From assembly GCF_023277925.1 (NCBI RefSeq), contig NZ_CP063832.1, positions 3,532,501 through 3,596,500 of the forward strand: a stretch of DNA of 64,000 nt, in the 5' to 3' direction. Positions 1-9,911 of this stretch are shown piece by piece; within the stretch, counting starts at the first letter, position 1, and each line of letters begins with the position of its first letter. The notes below the pieces were generated by a model, which was not told the origin of the DNA, ran no database searches, and saw only the letters and a list, made by a program, of their open reading frames with translations. The translations under genes were made by a program, and so were the position numbers. Source of the DNA: Pseudomonas entomophila. GTDB lineage: Bacteria > Pseudomonadota > Gammaproteobacteria > Pseudomonadales > Pseudomonadaceae.

Positions 1-554
1 ATCCTCAACACCAACAACACCCCACCAATCCCCGCATAGATCGCCCACTCCTTCAGATCCGAACGCACGATCCACAAGAAATGCAGCAGCCCCAACCCGA
101 GAATCACATAAACAAGCCGATGCAGCTTCTTCCACCGCCCCCCTAACCGCCGCTGGCTATAGCGATTGGACGTGACCGCCAGCGCCAACAACCCAAGAAA
201 ACCGAGCGTCCCCACAATGATGTAGGGCCGCTTGCGCAACTCCACGCCGAACTGCCCCCAGTCCAGCCCCAGGATGAACACCATATAAGCAGTCAGGTGC
301 AGCACTATATAAGCAAAGCACCACAGCCCCAGCTGCCGACGTACCACGATCCACCCCGACCACCCGGTAAGCCGTTGCAACGGCGTCATGCTCAGGGTGA
401 TCAGCAGAAACACCAACGCCCCCAAACCAAGCCGGTCCATCATGATCTTCCCAGGATCAGGCCCAAGCAGCCCCGTGGCAGCCTCATAGAACCACCACAA
501 CGGAAACACACACCCGACCACGAAGATCGCCAGGCGAAACCAGGGATAGCGCAT
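1..554 (-). CDS. msrQ: MsrQ, haem-binding membrane subunit of the MsrPQ methionine sulfoxide reductase (partial, C-terminus off the left edge)
   Basis: MsrQ is the inner-membrane b-haem protein that passes electrons from the respiratory chain to periplasmic MsrP, which repairs oxidised methionines. About 184 codons are visible, beginning [14 protein letters not shown]. Several hydrophobic segments alternate with short loops, and histidines lie inside membrane segments (for example in the stretch reading [11 protein letters not shown]), as expected for haem ligands of the YedZ/ferric-reductase fold. The start codon overlaps the msrP stop by one base (TGATG), so the two genes are translationally coupled. 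The frame stays open to base 1, and the family is about 200 residues long, so only the last few codons are missing. Confidence 0.93.
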   Translation of the reverse strand, partial: MRYPWFRLAIFVVGCVFPLWWFYEAATGLLGPDPGKIMMDRLGLGALVFLLITLSMTPLQRLTGWSGWIVVRRQLGLWCFAYIVLHLTAYMVFILGLDWGQFGVELRKRPYIIVGTLGFLGLLALAVTSNRYSQRRLGGRWKKLHRLVYVILGLGLLHFLWIVRSDLKEWAIYAGIGGVLLVLR

Positions 555-1567
555 CAGTAGTTCTTCCGCAAATCGAGCCCGGTATACAGCGAAGCCACTT
601 CATCGGCGTAGCCATTGAACATCAGTGTGTCGCGCACATTGGGACTGAACAGACCACTGGGCAGCCGACGCTCCCGCGCCTGGGTCCAGCGCGGATGGTC
701 GACGGTCGGGTTGACGTTGGCATAGAAGCCATATTCGCCCGGCGCCAGACTCTGCCAGGTGGTACGCGGCTGCTCCGCCACCAGGCTGATGCGCACGATC
801 GACTTGATACTCTTGAAACCGTACTTCCACGGCACGACCAGGCGCAACGGTGCACCGTTCTGGTTGGCCAGCTCCCGTCCATACATGCCCACCGCCAGGA
901 TCGCCAGTGGATTCATCGCTTCGTCCAGGCGCAAGCCTTCCACATAAGGCCAATCGATCAAGGCGAAGCTCGATCGCTGCCCAGACATGCTCGTTGGGTC
1001 CTGCAGGGTTTCGAACCGGATATAGCGTGCTTTCGAAGTGGGCTCGACTTGCTTGAGCACCTCGGATAATGGAAAGCCCAGCCAAGGGATGACCATCGAC
1101 CAGGCCTCGACACAACGCAGGCGATAGATGCGCTCCTCGAGCTGGTAAGGCTTGACGAAGTCTTCCAGCGCATAACGGCCGGGCTTTGCCACCTCACCAT
1201 CGACCACCAGGCTCCAGGGCTCGGTTTTCAACGACCCGGCATTGGCCGCCGGATCGCCCTTGTCGGGGCCGAACTCGTAGAAGTTGTTGTAGTGGGTAGC
1301 ATCCCTGAACGGCGTGATCGCCTCGCCCTGCACGGTCATCGCCTGCCAGCGCGTGGCGGCGAGCTTGTCGTTGAACCACGCGGGAGGGGTTCCCGGGACC
1401 GCGTCGGCATAGCGCGACGGCTCGGCTGCAGCACCCAGGCGTGGGATTGCACCCAAGGCCAGGCCGGCTGCAGCACCACCGAGCAGGGCACGACGAGAGA
1501 AGTAGATGTCTTGGGGGGTGATCTCTGACGGCTTGCAGTCAGAAGAGCGGGATAGTTTGATGAGCAT
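554..1567 (-). CDS. msrP: MsrP, periplasmic molybdopterin protein-methionine-sulfoxide reductase
   Basis: Catalytic subunit of the MsrPQ system. It reduces methionine sulfoxide in periplasmic proteins using molybdopterin. The 337-residue protein has a Tat signal at its N-terminus (SRRALLGG at about residues 24-31 followed by an alanine-rich hydrophobic stretch), consistent with export in folded form with cofactor. The sulfite-oxidase-type molybdenum site is visible at [14 protein letters not shown], with Cys152 as the probable Mo ligand. The length is typical of YedY/MsrP. It is coupled to msrQ by a one-base overlap. No two-component or HypT-type regulator gene is adjacent in this window. Confidence 0.95.
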   Translation of the reverse strand: MLIKLSRSSDCKPSEITPQDIYFSRRALLGGAAAGLALGAIPRLGAAAEPSRYADAVPGTPPAWFNDKLAATRWQAMTVQGEAITPFRDATHYNNFYEFGPDKGDPAANAGSLKTEPWSLVVDGEVAKPGRYALEDFVKPYQLEERIYRLRCVEAWSMVIPWLGFPLSEVLKQVEPTSKARYIRFETLQDPTSMSGQRSSFALIDWPYVEGLRLDEAMNPLAILAVGMYGRELANQNGAPLRLVVPWKYGFKSIKSIVRISLVAEQPRTTWQSLAPGEYGFYANVNPTVDHPRWTQARERRLPSGLFSPNVRDTLMFNGYADEVASLYTGLDLRKNY

Positions 1568-1642
1568 GGCGGCTCCACAGTACTGGCAACTAATGTACCC
1601 ATAAGACTATGGAGCCGGCAGGTTATCCCATGATTAAATCAT

Positions 1643-2485
1643 TCAGACTTTGCGACGACGGCCGCGCAGCAGGTACTGCACTGGGCCGGAAATCGCGTAA
1701 CCGAGGAATATCAGCAGCAGGATGCGGGGCGGGTCGCTGAACACTACGGCGAACACCAGCACCACGGCCAGGATCGCAACGAACGGCACGCGCCCCTTGA
1801 GATCCAGTTCCTTGAAGCTGTTGTACTTGATGTTGCTGACCATCAGCATGCCCGCGGCCGCCACCAGCAGCGCCACCAGGAACGACAGCTTGGAGCCCTG
1901 TATACCGTAGTCGCTGAACGCCCACACGGTGCCGGCCACCACACCGGCAGCGGCCGGGCTGGCCAAACCGATGAAATAGCGCTTGTCGGCGGTGCCGACC
2001 TGGGTATTGAAGCGCGCCAGGCGCAGTGCCGCGCCCGCCACATAGATGAAGGCGACCATCCAGCCAACCTTGCCCATGTCGCCCAGCGCCCAGCCAAAGG
2101 CGAGCAACGCCGGTGCCACACCGAAGGCGACCATATCCGACAGCGAGTCGTACTCTGCACCGAAGGCACTCTGGGTGTTGGTCATGCGCGCCACGCGGCC
2201 ATCAAGGCTGTCGAGCACCATGGCGACGAAGATTGCGATTGCGGCGAAGGCGAAATACTTGCTCGCCTCACGCGGGTCGCCGGCGCTCTGCGCGCTCATC
2301 GAGCTGATAATGGAATAAAAGCCGGCGAACAGGTTCGCGGTGGTGAACAGGTTGGGCAGCAGGTAGATGCCGCGGTGGCGGACCTTGCGCCCTTCGGCAT
2401 CGTGGCCTTCTTCGACATGCTCATCGACAGGTAGCAGGCTTTCGGCGTCGGAGGGCTTGTTCGGCTCTTCGGGACGTTCGCTCAT
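1643..2485 (-). CDS. pssA: CDP-diacylglycerol-serine O-phosphatidyltransferase
   Basis: Makes phosphatidylserine from CDP-diacylglycerol and serine, the committed step to phosphatidylethanolamine, in the inner membrane. The 280-residue protein carries the CDP-alcohol phosphotransferase signature (DSLDGRVARMTN, then G and two Asp at EYDSLSD, about residues 87-120), with the spacing D-x2-DG-x2-AR-x8-G-x3-D-x3-D. It has hydrophobic membrane helices on both sides and a charged cytoplasmic N-terminus (SERPEEPNKPSDAES). It lies just downstream of ilvC, as in other pseudomonads, but a terminator hairpin separates the two, so it is probably transcribed on its own. Confidence 0.94.
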   Translation of the reverse strand: MSERPEEPNKPSDAESLLPVDEHVEEGHDAEGRKVRHRGIYLLPNLFTTANLFAGFYSIISSMSAQSAGDPREASKYFAFAAIAIFVAMVLDSLDGRVARMTNTQSAFGAEYDSLSDMVAFGVAPALLAFGWALGDMGKVGWMVAFIYVAGAALRLARFNTQVGTADKRYFIGLASPAAAGVVAGTVWAFSDYGIQGSKLSFLVALLVAAAGMLMVSNIKYNSFKELDLKGRVPFVAILAVVLVFAVVFSDPPRILLLIFLGYAISGPVQYLLRGRRRKV

Positions 2486-2591
2486 GAAAAGTACCTTGCA
2501 ACAGGGTGGAATATGTTCGACACGGGCTCGCGAAACGGGTTCTGATGGCGAGCCACTGGTCGCTTTATACCAGAAGCTGGCCGCGCAAACG

Positions 2592-2618
2592 AAAAAACGC
2601 GGCCGAAGCCGCGTTTTT
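2592..2618 (-). terminator. Rho-independent terminator of the ilvIHC operon
   Basis: A perfect CGCGGC/GCCGCG stem around a CGAA tetraloop is flanked by A-tracts on one side and T-tracts on the other, so it can work in both directions. It lies about 20 bases past the ilvC stop codon, separating ilvC from pssA. Confidence 0.85.
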
Positions 2619-2637
2619 CATTTATCGAAGCAGGACT

Positions 2638-3696
<1,059 letters not shown>

Positions 3697-3709
3697 CTAA
3701 TTTTTGAAG

Positions 3710-4201
3710 TTAGATGCTGAGCACTTTGTCGCCACGGGCAATGCCGGTGACGCCACTGCGCACGGTTTCGAGAATCGATGCGGTACCGATGGCCTGGATG
3801 AAGCTGTCCAGCTTGTCGCTGGTGCCACTCAGCTGCACGGTGTACACGCTGGCGGTCACGTCGACGATCTGGCCACGGAAGATATCCGTGGTGCGCTTGA
3901 TTTCGGCACGCTGGGCACCGGTGGCCTTGACCTTGACCAGCATCAGTTCACGCTCGATGTGAGCGCTTTCCGACAGGTCGACAAGCTTGACCACTTCGAC
4001 CAGCTTGTTCAGGTTCTTGGTGATCTGCTCGATCACTTCGTCATGGCCAACGGTGGTCAGCGTCAGACGCGACAAGGTCGGGTCTTCGGTCGGTGCCACG
4101 GTCAGGCTTTCAATGTTGTAGTTGCGCTGGGAGAACAGGCCGACCACGCGAGACAAAGCACCGGGTTCGTTTTCCAGCAGCAAGGAGATGATGTGCCGCA
4201 T
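3710..4201 (-). CDS. ilvH: Acetolactate synthase small (regulatory) subunit
   Basis: Regulatory subunit of acetohydroxyacid synthase that confers valine feedback inhibition and stimulates the large subunit. The 163-residue protein has an N-terminal ACT domain (MRHIISLLLENEPGALSRVV, residues 1-75, with the effector-binding loop ENEPGALSRV) and the usual C-terminal ALS_ss domain (ending GIARGDKVLSI). It begins one base after the ilvI stop, so its expression is coupled to the catalytic subunit. Confidence 0.97.
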   Translation of the reverse strand: MRHIISLLLENEPGALSRVVGLFSQRNYNIESLTVAPTEDPTLSRLTLTTVGHDEVIEQITKNLNKLVEVVKLVDLSESAHIERELMLVKVKATGAQRAEIKRTTDIFRGQIVDVTASVYTVQLSGTSDKLDSFIQAIGTASILETVRSGVTGIARGDKVLSI

Positions 4202-4202
4202 A

Positions 4203-5927
4203 TCAGGTACGCTCCGTCTTGCTCAGCCACATGTCACGCATCGAGCCGTCCTTGATCTGCATCGGATAGACGTGCTCGGTCCGGTCGACCGCGATGTCGA
4301 TGAACACCAGGCGGTCCTTCATCGCGAAAGCCTCTTCCAGTTTGGGCTTGAGGTCTTTCAGGCTGGTGATGCGGATCCCCACGTGGCCATAGGCCTCGGC
4401 CAGCTTGACGAAGTCCGGCAGCGACTCGACGTACGAGTGCGAGTGGCGACCGTTGTAGGCCATGTCCTGCCATTGGCGGACCATACCCAACACACCGTTG
4501 TTCAGGTTGACGATCTTCACCGGCAAACCGTACTGCATGCAGGTGGACAGCTCCTGGATGTTCATCTGGATGCTGCCTTCACCGGTAACACAGGCCACGT
4601 CCTGGTCGGGGAAGTTGAGCTTGACGCCCATGGCCGCGGGAAAACCGAAGCCCATGGTGCCCAGGCCACCGGAGTTGATCCAGCGGTTGGGTTTGTTGAA
4701 GCGGTAGTACTGCGCCGCGAACATCTGGTGCTGGCCCACGTCGGAGGTGACGAAGGCATCGCCTTTTGTCACTTCGCACAAGGTCTCGATCACCTGCTGG
4801 GGCTTGATGAGGTTGCCGTCCCCCTTGTCGTAGGGGAACAGCTCACCGTCGCCGCGCCATTCGTCGATCTGCTTCCACCAGGCGTCCAGCGCGGCCTTGT
4901 CGGGCTGCTCGCCGATCTCTTTGAGAATGGTGAGCATCTCGCTCAGCACGCTTTCGACCGGGCCGACGATCGGCACATCGGCCTTGATCATCTTGGAGAT
5001 CGACGCCGGGTCGATGTCGATGTGGATGATCTTGGCGTTCGGGCAGAACTTGGCCGGGCCGTTGACCACGCGGTCGTCGAAGCGAGCACCGACGGCGAAG
5101 ATCACGTCGGCGTGGTGCATGGTCATGTTGGCGGTGTAGCTGCCGTGCATGCCGAGCATGCCGAGGAACTGGCGATCAGTACCGGGGAAGCCACCGAGGC
5201 CCATCAGGGTGTTGGTGACCGGCAGGTTCAGCGACTTGGCGATTTCGGTGAGGGCTTCGGAGCCGCCACCCAGAATTACACCACCGCCGGAGTAGACGAT
5301 CGGGCGCTTGGCCGCGAGGAGCATCTCGGCCGCCTTGCGGATCTGGCCGGAGTGGCCGCGCACGGCGGGGCTATACGAACGCAGCTTGACCTTTTTCGGG
5401 TAGATGTACTCGAACTTCTCGGCCGGGTTGGTCATATCTTTTGGAATGTCGACCACTACCGGGCCGGGGCGGCCGGACTGCGCAAGATAGAACGCTTTTT
5501 TCAGGACTTCAGGGATTTCCGAAGCGTGTTTGATCATGAAGCTGTGCTTCACGATCGGCCGGGAAATACCGATCATGTCGGTTTCCTGGAACGCATCGGT
5601 ACCCACCATGGTGCTGGGCACCTGGCCAGACAGGATGACCATCGGAATGGAGTCCATGTAGGCGGTGGCAATGCCGGTGATGGCATTGGTCGCGCCCGGG
5701 CCGGAAGTCACCAACACTACGCCGGCCTTGCCGGTGGCACGGGCGTAACCGTCCGCCATATGGGTGGCAGCCTGCTCGTGACGAACCAGGATGTGCTGGA
5801 CTTCCGGTTCCTTGAACAGGGCATCGTAAACATGAAGGAGAGCACCACCAGGGTACCCGTAGATGTGCTTAACGCCTTCGTCACGCAAGAAGCGGACGAC
5901 CATCTCAGCGCCAGATAAAAGCTCCAC
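4203..5927 (-). CDS. ilvI: Acetolactate synthase large (catalytic) subunit
   Basis: Thiamine-diphosphate enzyme condensing pyruvate with pyruvate or 2-oxobutyrate. The N-terminal PYR domain has the TPP-activating glutamate in [13 protein letters not shown] (Glu51). The FAD/central domain follows, then the C-terminal PP domain with the TPP/Mg motif [12 protein letters not shown]. Start choice: a GTG at 5936 also opens this frame, but it overlaps the ribosome site. The GTG at 5927 has AGAGGTG placed six bases upstream and gives a 574-residue protein beginning (M)ELLSGAEM, the usual length. First gene of ilvIHC. Confidence 0.96.
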   Translation of the reverse strand: MELLSGAEMVVRFLRDEGVKHIYGYPGGALLHVYDALFKEPEVQHILVRHEQAATHMADGYARATGKAGVVLVTSGPGATNAITGIATAYMDSIPMVILSGQVPSTMVGTDAFQETDMIGISRPIVKHSFMIKHASEIPEVLKKAFYLAQSGRPGPVVVDIPKDMTNPAEKFEYIYPKKVKLRSYSPAVRGHSGQIRKAAEMLLAAKRPIVYSGGGVILGGGSEALTEIAKSLNLPVTNTLMGLGGFPGTDRQFLGMLGMHGSYTANMTMHHADVIFAVGARFDDRVVNGPAKFCPNAKIIHIDIDPASISKMIKADVPIVGPVESVLSEMLTILKEIGEQPDKAALDAWWKQIDEWRGDGELFPYDKGDGNLIKPQQVIETLCEVTKGDAFVTSDVGQHQMFAAQYYRFNKPNRWINSGGLGTMGFGFPAAMGVKLNFPDQDVACVTGEGSIQMNIQELSTCMQYGLPVKIVNLNNGVLGMVRQWQDMAYNGRHSHSYVESLPDFVKLAEAYGHVGIRITSLKDLKPKLEEAFAMKDRLVFIDIAVDRTEHVYPMQIKDGSMRDMWLSKTERT

Positions 5928-6292
5928 GTTGTTCACCTCTAAAACGCCAGAATACCGCCCTCACTGAGCGGGTCTTAATAGGTTTACTGCCAAGCAGAGC
6001 ATGAGCGAACGTCAGCACTGACTGAGCAAGTATTGGGACTGCCCTGGTGTGTTGCGGGCCTTCCCACCCAGCGCGAGGTAACGCGTTGCGGGGTGTTACA
6101 AGTCGGCGCGGGTGTGCGCCTCATGATCTGCTTAGCGGGTCTGCTTCTGGCAGTCCCTCTACAGCGGAATCTGGATTCTTGTGATTCGGCGCGCACAAGT
6201 CAAGAGAAATTATTGCCAAATTTTCGGCAAGATGAATTCCTGCAACCACTAAAAAGGCGAGCAGCAGCAGAATAATTAAGATTTCCATAAAA
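5928..6292 (-). other. ilvI upstream region: candidate sigma-70 promoter and ~240-nt leader
   Basis: No convincing gene lies in this stretch. On the minus strand TTGACT (6204-6199) is followed 18 bases later by AAGAAT (6180-6175), a plausible sigma-70 promoter. It would give a leader of roughly 240 nt before ilvI. The leader holds several GC-rich complementary segments, but I do not see a clear branched-chain-rich leader peptide or a classic attenuator terminator. The upper part carries a short inverted repeat (TTGCC/GGCAA around 6213-6232). The promoter call is by eye and modest. Confidence 0.35.
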
Positions 6293-6317
6293 AAGGGCCA
6301 CAATCTGCGGCCCTTAA
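6287..6317 (-). terminator. Terminator after the lpoP-yqcC pair
   Basis: AAGGGCC (6293-6299) pairs with GGCCCTT (6309-6315) and is followed on the minus strand by six Ts. It lies directly downstream of the YqcC-family gene and isolates it from the ilvI promoter region. Confidence 0.8.
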
Positions 6318-6334
6318 AGGAAAAAGAGAAGAAA

Positions 6335-6667
6335 TCAGGCTGATGGGCTGATCAATTGGTCGAATTCTGCCAGCAGCCGCCGTAGTTCGCGGCTTTGTTC
6401 CGGGCGGTCGACAAATACCGTTTCCGCCATCACCAGGATGCCGGAGGCGTTGGGCAGTAGGTGACCATGCTCGAGGATCAGCTTCATGCGCGGCAGGAAG
6501 ATCCACTGCAGCCACTGTTCGAAGGCCATGCTGTCGACCGCGAACGGCACCACGCTGGCCAGCGCTTGTGCACTGGGTACCTCATCACTCCACCAGCCCT
6601 GGACCTTGAGCTCGCGCTCAATCAGCAGCAGATGGTCGGCGATGTCGAGGATGCGCTGCTCCATCAC
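6335..6667 (-). CDS. YqcC-family protein of unknown function
   Basis: A 110-residue, largely helical soluble protein without signal peptide (begins MMEQRILDIADHLLLIERELKVQGWW). The pattern D-x-A-D-H-L-L-x-I-E-x-E-L and the central MAFEQWLQWIFLPRM stretch match the YqcC (DUF446) family, for which no biochemical role is established to my knowledge. Its start overlaps the stop of the upstream lipoprotein gene by four bases (ATGA), so it is translated together with lpoP and perhaps mrcB. The conserved linkage to a PBP activator is the only hint about its job. Confidence 0.85.
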   Translation of the reverse strand: MMEQRILDIADHLLLIERELKVQGWWSDEVPSAQALASVVPFAVDSMAFEQWLQWIFLPRMKLILEHGHLLPNASGILVMAETVFVDRPEQSRELRRLLAEFDQLISPSA

Positions 6668-7443
6668 AGGTTGACCCGCGCCTTCTGCCGCGCCAGTGCC
6701 GCGCCAGCGCTGTCACCCTGCTTCTCGCGGGCCTGGGCGATGGTGCTCCACAGCTGCGCCTGCAGGTCGGGGCGGCCGTTGGCGTAAGTCAGGGCACGGC
6801 GGGCCAGTTGCTCCGATTGCGCCGCGTCGCCTTGCGACAGGCGCACCTGGGCCAGGCGGAACAGCACCTGCGGCTCACGCGGGGCGATGCGCTGGGCGCG
6901 TTCCAGGCTCGAAGCCGCGCCATTGAAGTCGCCGCTGCCCTGCTGCTGCTGGGCGGTGGTCAGCAACGCCAGCACCGGGCCGTCGAGCTGTTCGTCGGCG
7001 GACAGGCCGCCGCCGGAAACACTACCCCGCGGAATGCCGGTTGGCGCGCTGCTGACCGGCGCCGGGTTGCTCATCGACGCGATGTCGAAGGGCTCATCGG
7101 CGACCGGGTTGGGGTTGGTCGCGATCGGAGCGCTGCTGACCGGGCCCGGCGTGATCGGGCCGGTGCTGATCGGGGCTGCGCCGCTGCCCGCCGGGAACGA
7201 CTGAATCGGCGCGCCGCCGGTGCCTTGCGGGATCATCACGGTCACGCCGGAATCCTCGGGCAACGCCTGCGCCTGGCTGCTGCCGCCGCTGGTCGGGTAG
7301 GCCGAGGTGCGGTTGGCGGCAATGCGCTCGCTGTTCGAAACCCGAGTGCTCGAATCGACCACCGGAATGTTGCCACGCGGGACGCTGGTACAGCCGTGCA
7401 GCACACTGACTGCCGCCAGGGCAGGTATCCACCACTTGTTCAC
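6664..7443 (-). CDS. lpoP: LpoP-type TPR outer-membrane lipoprotein, activator of PBP1b
   Basis: A 259-residue lipoprotein whose signal peptide ends in the lipobox LHGC (lipidated Cys18). After a long low-complexity linker rich in Ser, Pro, Gly and Ala (about residues 30-150), long enough to reach through the periplasm, comes a tetratricopeptide-type helical domain (about 155-255: SADEQLDGPVLALLTTAQQQQGSGDFNGAASSLERAQRIAPREPQVLFRLAQVRLSQGD). In P. aeruginosa LpoP is a TPR lipoprotein encoded beside ponB and needed for PBP1b activity. The architecture and the adjacency to mrcB match. The gene is 26 bases after the mrcB stop, so co-transcription is likely. Confidence 0.82.
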   Translation of the reverse strand: MNKWWIPALAAVSVLHGCTSVPRGNIPVVDSSTRVSNSERIAANRTSAYPTSGGSSQAQALPEDSGVTVMIPQGTGGAPIQSFPAGSGAAPISTGPITPGPVSSAPIATNPNPVADEPFDIASMSNPAPVSSAPTGIPRGSVSGGGLSADEQLDGPVLALLTTAQQQQGSGDFNGAASSLERAQRIAPREPQVLFRLAQVRLSQGDAAQSEQLARRALTYANGRPDLQAQLWSTIAQAREKQGDSAGAALARQKARVNL

Positions 7444-7469
7444 TTCACACCCTCTTCAGAAGCTCGTGC

Positions 7470-9791
7470 TCAATTCATCCAGCCCTTGACCCAGTCCATC
7501 ACCGACTCGGCCGGGTTCTGCTCGCCACCACAGGTGGCGCCAGCGGCTGGTTCACTGCCGCGAATATACGGCATCTGCACCGCTCCCGGACAGCTGCCGT
7601 CGGAACCTTGGCCGCTGTAAGGGTCGATCCACGACTTCACGACGTTGTCCGGCTGAGGCATGTCCAGCGGCAGCGGGTCGGCTTTTTTCATGAAGCTGGT
7701 CCATACCTGCAACGCACCGGTGGCGCCGGTGAAGGGTGTCTTGCCGTTGTCGTCGCGGCCAAGCCAGACCACTGCCAGCAGGTCCTGGCTGAAACCGGAG
7801 AACCAGCTGTCACGCGAGTCGTTACTGGTGCCCGTCTTGCCCGCCAGGGTCAGCGAGCTGGGCAGCACGTTGTACACCGAGCGCCCGGTACCTTCGCGCA
7901 TCACCCGCTGCATGGCGTTCTGCACCAGGTAGATAGCGCCTGGGTCGAAGGTCTGCTGGATCTGGAACGGGTATCGCTTGAGCGGCTCGCCTTCGGCGGT
8001 AAGCACGCTGCGGATACCGCGCATCGGGGTGTTGAAGCCACCGTTGGCGATGGTCTGGTACATGGTCGCGACCTGCATCGGCGACATGCCGCCGGCGCCC
8101 AGCAGCATCGACGGGAATGCCGGCCAGTCGACCTGCACGCCCAGCCGGCCGATGGTCTTGATCACATTGGGCACGCCCACTTCCAGGCCGAGCTTGGCGG
8201 TCGACAGGTTGTAGGAGTTGGCCAGGCCCTGATAGAGGTAAATGGTGCCATGCGGGCGGCGGTCGTAGTTCTGCGGACGCCATACCTGGCCGTCAGCGCC
8301 CTTGACCGAGAACGGTTCGTCCTGCACCCAGGTGGTCAGGGTGTACTTGCTCGGTTGCTCCAGGGCGGTGAGATAGACTGCCGGCTTGACCAGCGAGCCG
8401 ATTGGCCGCACTGCGTCGATGGCGCGGTTGAAGCCGGCGAAGCCCGACTGGCGGCTGCCGATCAGCGCCTGGACTTCACCGGTTTCGGGGTTGGTGACGA
8501 CCATCGCCGACTCCACCTCGTCGGCGCCCTTGCGTCCGGCCAGGCGCTTGAAGGTCTCGCTCATGGCGGTCTCGGCCTTCATCTGCAGGATCGGGTCGAA
8601 ACTGGTGAAGATGCGCAGGCCTTCTTCGGTCAAGTCTTCGTCGCGGTAGTCCTGGCGCAGCTGACGCTTGACCAGGTCGAGGAAGGCCGGGAACGAGCTG
8701 TCGGCCAGGCTGCCGCGCTTGGTCACGCCCAGCGGCATCTTCTTCGCCGCGTCGACCACGTCCTGGCCGACCACGCCTTGCTCGGCGAGCAGGTCGAGCA
8801 CCAGGTTGCGCCGCTGCAACGCGCGCTCGGGGTAACGGCGCGGGTTGTAGTAGGACGGCCCCTTGACCATGCCCACCAGCAAGGCGATCTGGTGCAGCTT
8901 GAGTTCCTGCAGCGGCTGGCTGAAGAAGAACTGGCTGGCCAGGCCGAAGCCGTGCACCGCGCGCTGGCCGTCCTGGCCGACGAACACTTCGTTCAGGTAC
9001 GCCTCGAGGATCTCACGCTTGTCGTAGTGTATTTCCAGCAGCACGGCCATCATGGCTTCGGTCAGCTTGCGGCTGAGGCTGCGCTCGTTGGTGAGGAAGA
9101 AGTTCTTCACCAGCTGTTGCGTGAGGGTACTGCCGCCCTGGCGCATGGCGCCAGACGAGGTGTTGACCCATACAGCCCGGGCGATGGACTTGGGCGAGAC
9201 ACCGAAGTGGCTGTAGAAATCGCGGTCTTCCGTGGCGATCAGGGTTTCCAGCAGGTACGGCGGCACCTGGTCGATCTTGATCAGGATGCGGTCTTCGAGG
9301 TTCTTCGGGTAGATGCCGCCGATCATCAGCGGCTCAAGCCGCACCACATCGAGTTTGCCGCCGTTGGCGCCGCTGAGGCCCGCGACGTAGTCGCCGGAAA
9401 AGCGCACGCGCACGTACTGCGCCGGCTCCATGCCCTCGTAGAACTGGAAGCCACGGGTATTGAGCTCGACATCGTTACCGTTGACCGACGCCGCGCCTGG
9501 GCCGTTGGCCGCGCTTTCGCGGCGGTAACCCAGGGCGTCGAGCTCGGTGAGGAAGTCGTTGCGGCTGAGCTTCTGGCCGACGAACAGCTCCAGCGGCCGC
9601 GCATACACCTTGGCCGGGATGGTCCAGCGCTTGCCGGAGAACTTCTCCTGCACGGTGGCATCGAGATAAACCGCGAAGCCGGCGATCACGACGAGGCCGA
9701 CCAGGCTGAGCTTGAGCGCCCAGCCCAGCCAGGCGCGGGCGCGGCCGGTCGGGCGTTGTTTGGGGGTGCGGGGATTTCGGGTACGTGTCAT
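7470..9791 (-). CDS. mrcB: Penicillin-binding protein 1b, bifunctional peptidoglycan glycosyltransferase/transpeptidase
   Basis: Class A PBP that polymerises lipid II and cross-links stem peptides at the inner-membrane surface. The 773-residue protein has a basic cytoplasmic tail (MTRTRNPRTPKQRPTGRA), one membrane segment near residues 24-45, a UB2H-like region, the GT51 domain (catalytic Glu in ATEDRDFYSHFG, then GGSTLTQQLVKN), and a transpeptidase domain with SxxK in GSLVKP and the KTGTSND box. The C-terminal tail is short with two Cys (DGSCPGAVQ and GATCGG). It is the first gene of a likely operon with lpoP and the YqcC-family gene. Confidence 0.96.
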   Translation of the reverse strand: MTRTRNPRTPKQRPTGRARAWLGWALKLSLVGLVVIAGFAVYLDATVQEKFSGKRWTIPAKVYARPLELFVGQKLSRNDFLTELDALGYRRESAANGPGAASVNGNDVELNTRGFQFYEGMEPAQYVRVRFSGDYVAGLSGANGGKLDVVRLEPLMIGGIYPKNLEDRILIKIDQVPPYLLETLIATEDRDFYSHFGVSPKSIARAVWVNTSSGAMRQGGSTLTQQLVKNFFLTNERSLSRKLTEAMMAVLLEIHYDKREILEAYLNEVFVGQDGQRAVHGFGLASQFFFSQPLQELKLHQIALLVGMVKGPSYYNPRRYPERALQRRNLVLDLLAEQGVVGQDVVDAAKKMPLGVTKRGSLADSSFPAFLDLVKRQLRQDYRDEDLTEEGLRIFTSFDPILQMKAETAMSETFKRLAGRKGADEVESAMVVTNPETGEVQALIGSRQSGFAGFNRAIDAVRPIGSLVKPAVYLTALEQPSKYTLTTWVQDEPFSVKGADGQVWRPQNYDRRPHGTIYLYQGLANSYNLSTAKLGLEVGVPNVIKTIGRLGVQVDWPAFPSMLLGAGGMSPMQVATMYQTIANGGFNTPMRGIRSVLTAEGEPLKRYPFQIQQTFDPGAIYLVQNAMQRVMREGTGRSVYNVLPSSLTLAGKTGTSNDSRDSWFSGFSQDLLAVVWLGRDDNGKTPFTGATGALQVWTSFMKKADPLPLDMPQPDNVVKSWIDPYSGQGSDGSCPGAVQMPYIRGSEPAAGATCGGEQNPAESVMDWVKGWMN

Positions 9792-9911
9792 GGCGGCGGA
9801 TTATACGCACTTTGGAAAAGGGAGGCAGACGCCCCGCGGCGGTTTGCAGGGACGGCACCATTGACCATAATGGCGGATTCGAATTCCCTGCCCCCCAGAA
9901 AAGGAACCTCC

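Noticed and set aside
4122..5918. 598-codon plus-strand open frame
   Set aside because: Complement of ilvI. No recognisable protein features.
6121..6303. 60-codon minus-strand frame with a hydrophobic start (MEILIILLLLAFLVVAGIHL)
   Set aside because: Its start lies in the T-run of a terminator and has no ribosome site. The C-terminal half looks random. A real micro-protein cannot be fully excluded.
7608..9911. Long plus-strand open frame running into the kinase-like gene
   Set aside because: It is antisense to mrcB, has His/Val/Gly/Arg-rich composition typical of the complement of GC-rich codons, and the real gene starts at 9912 with a ribosome site.
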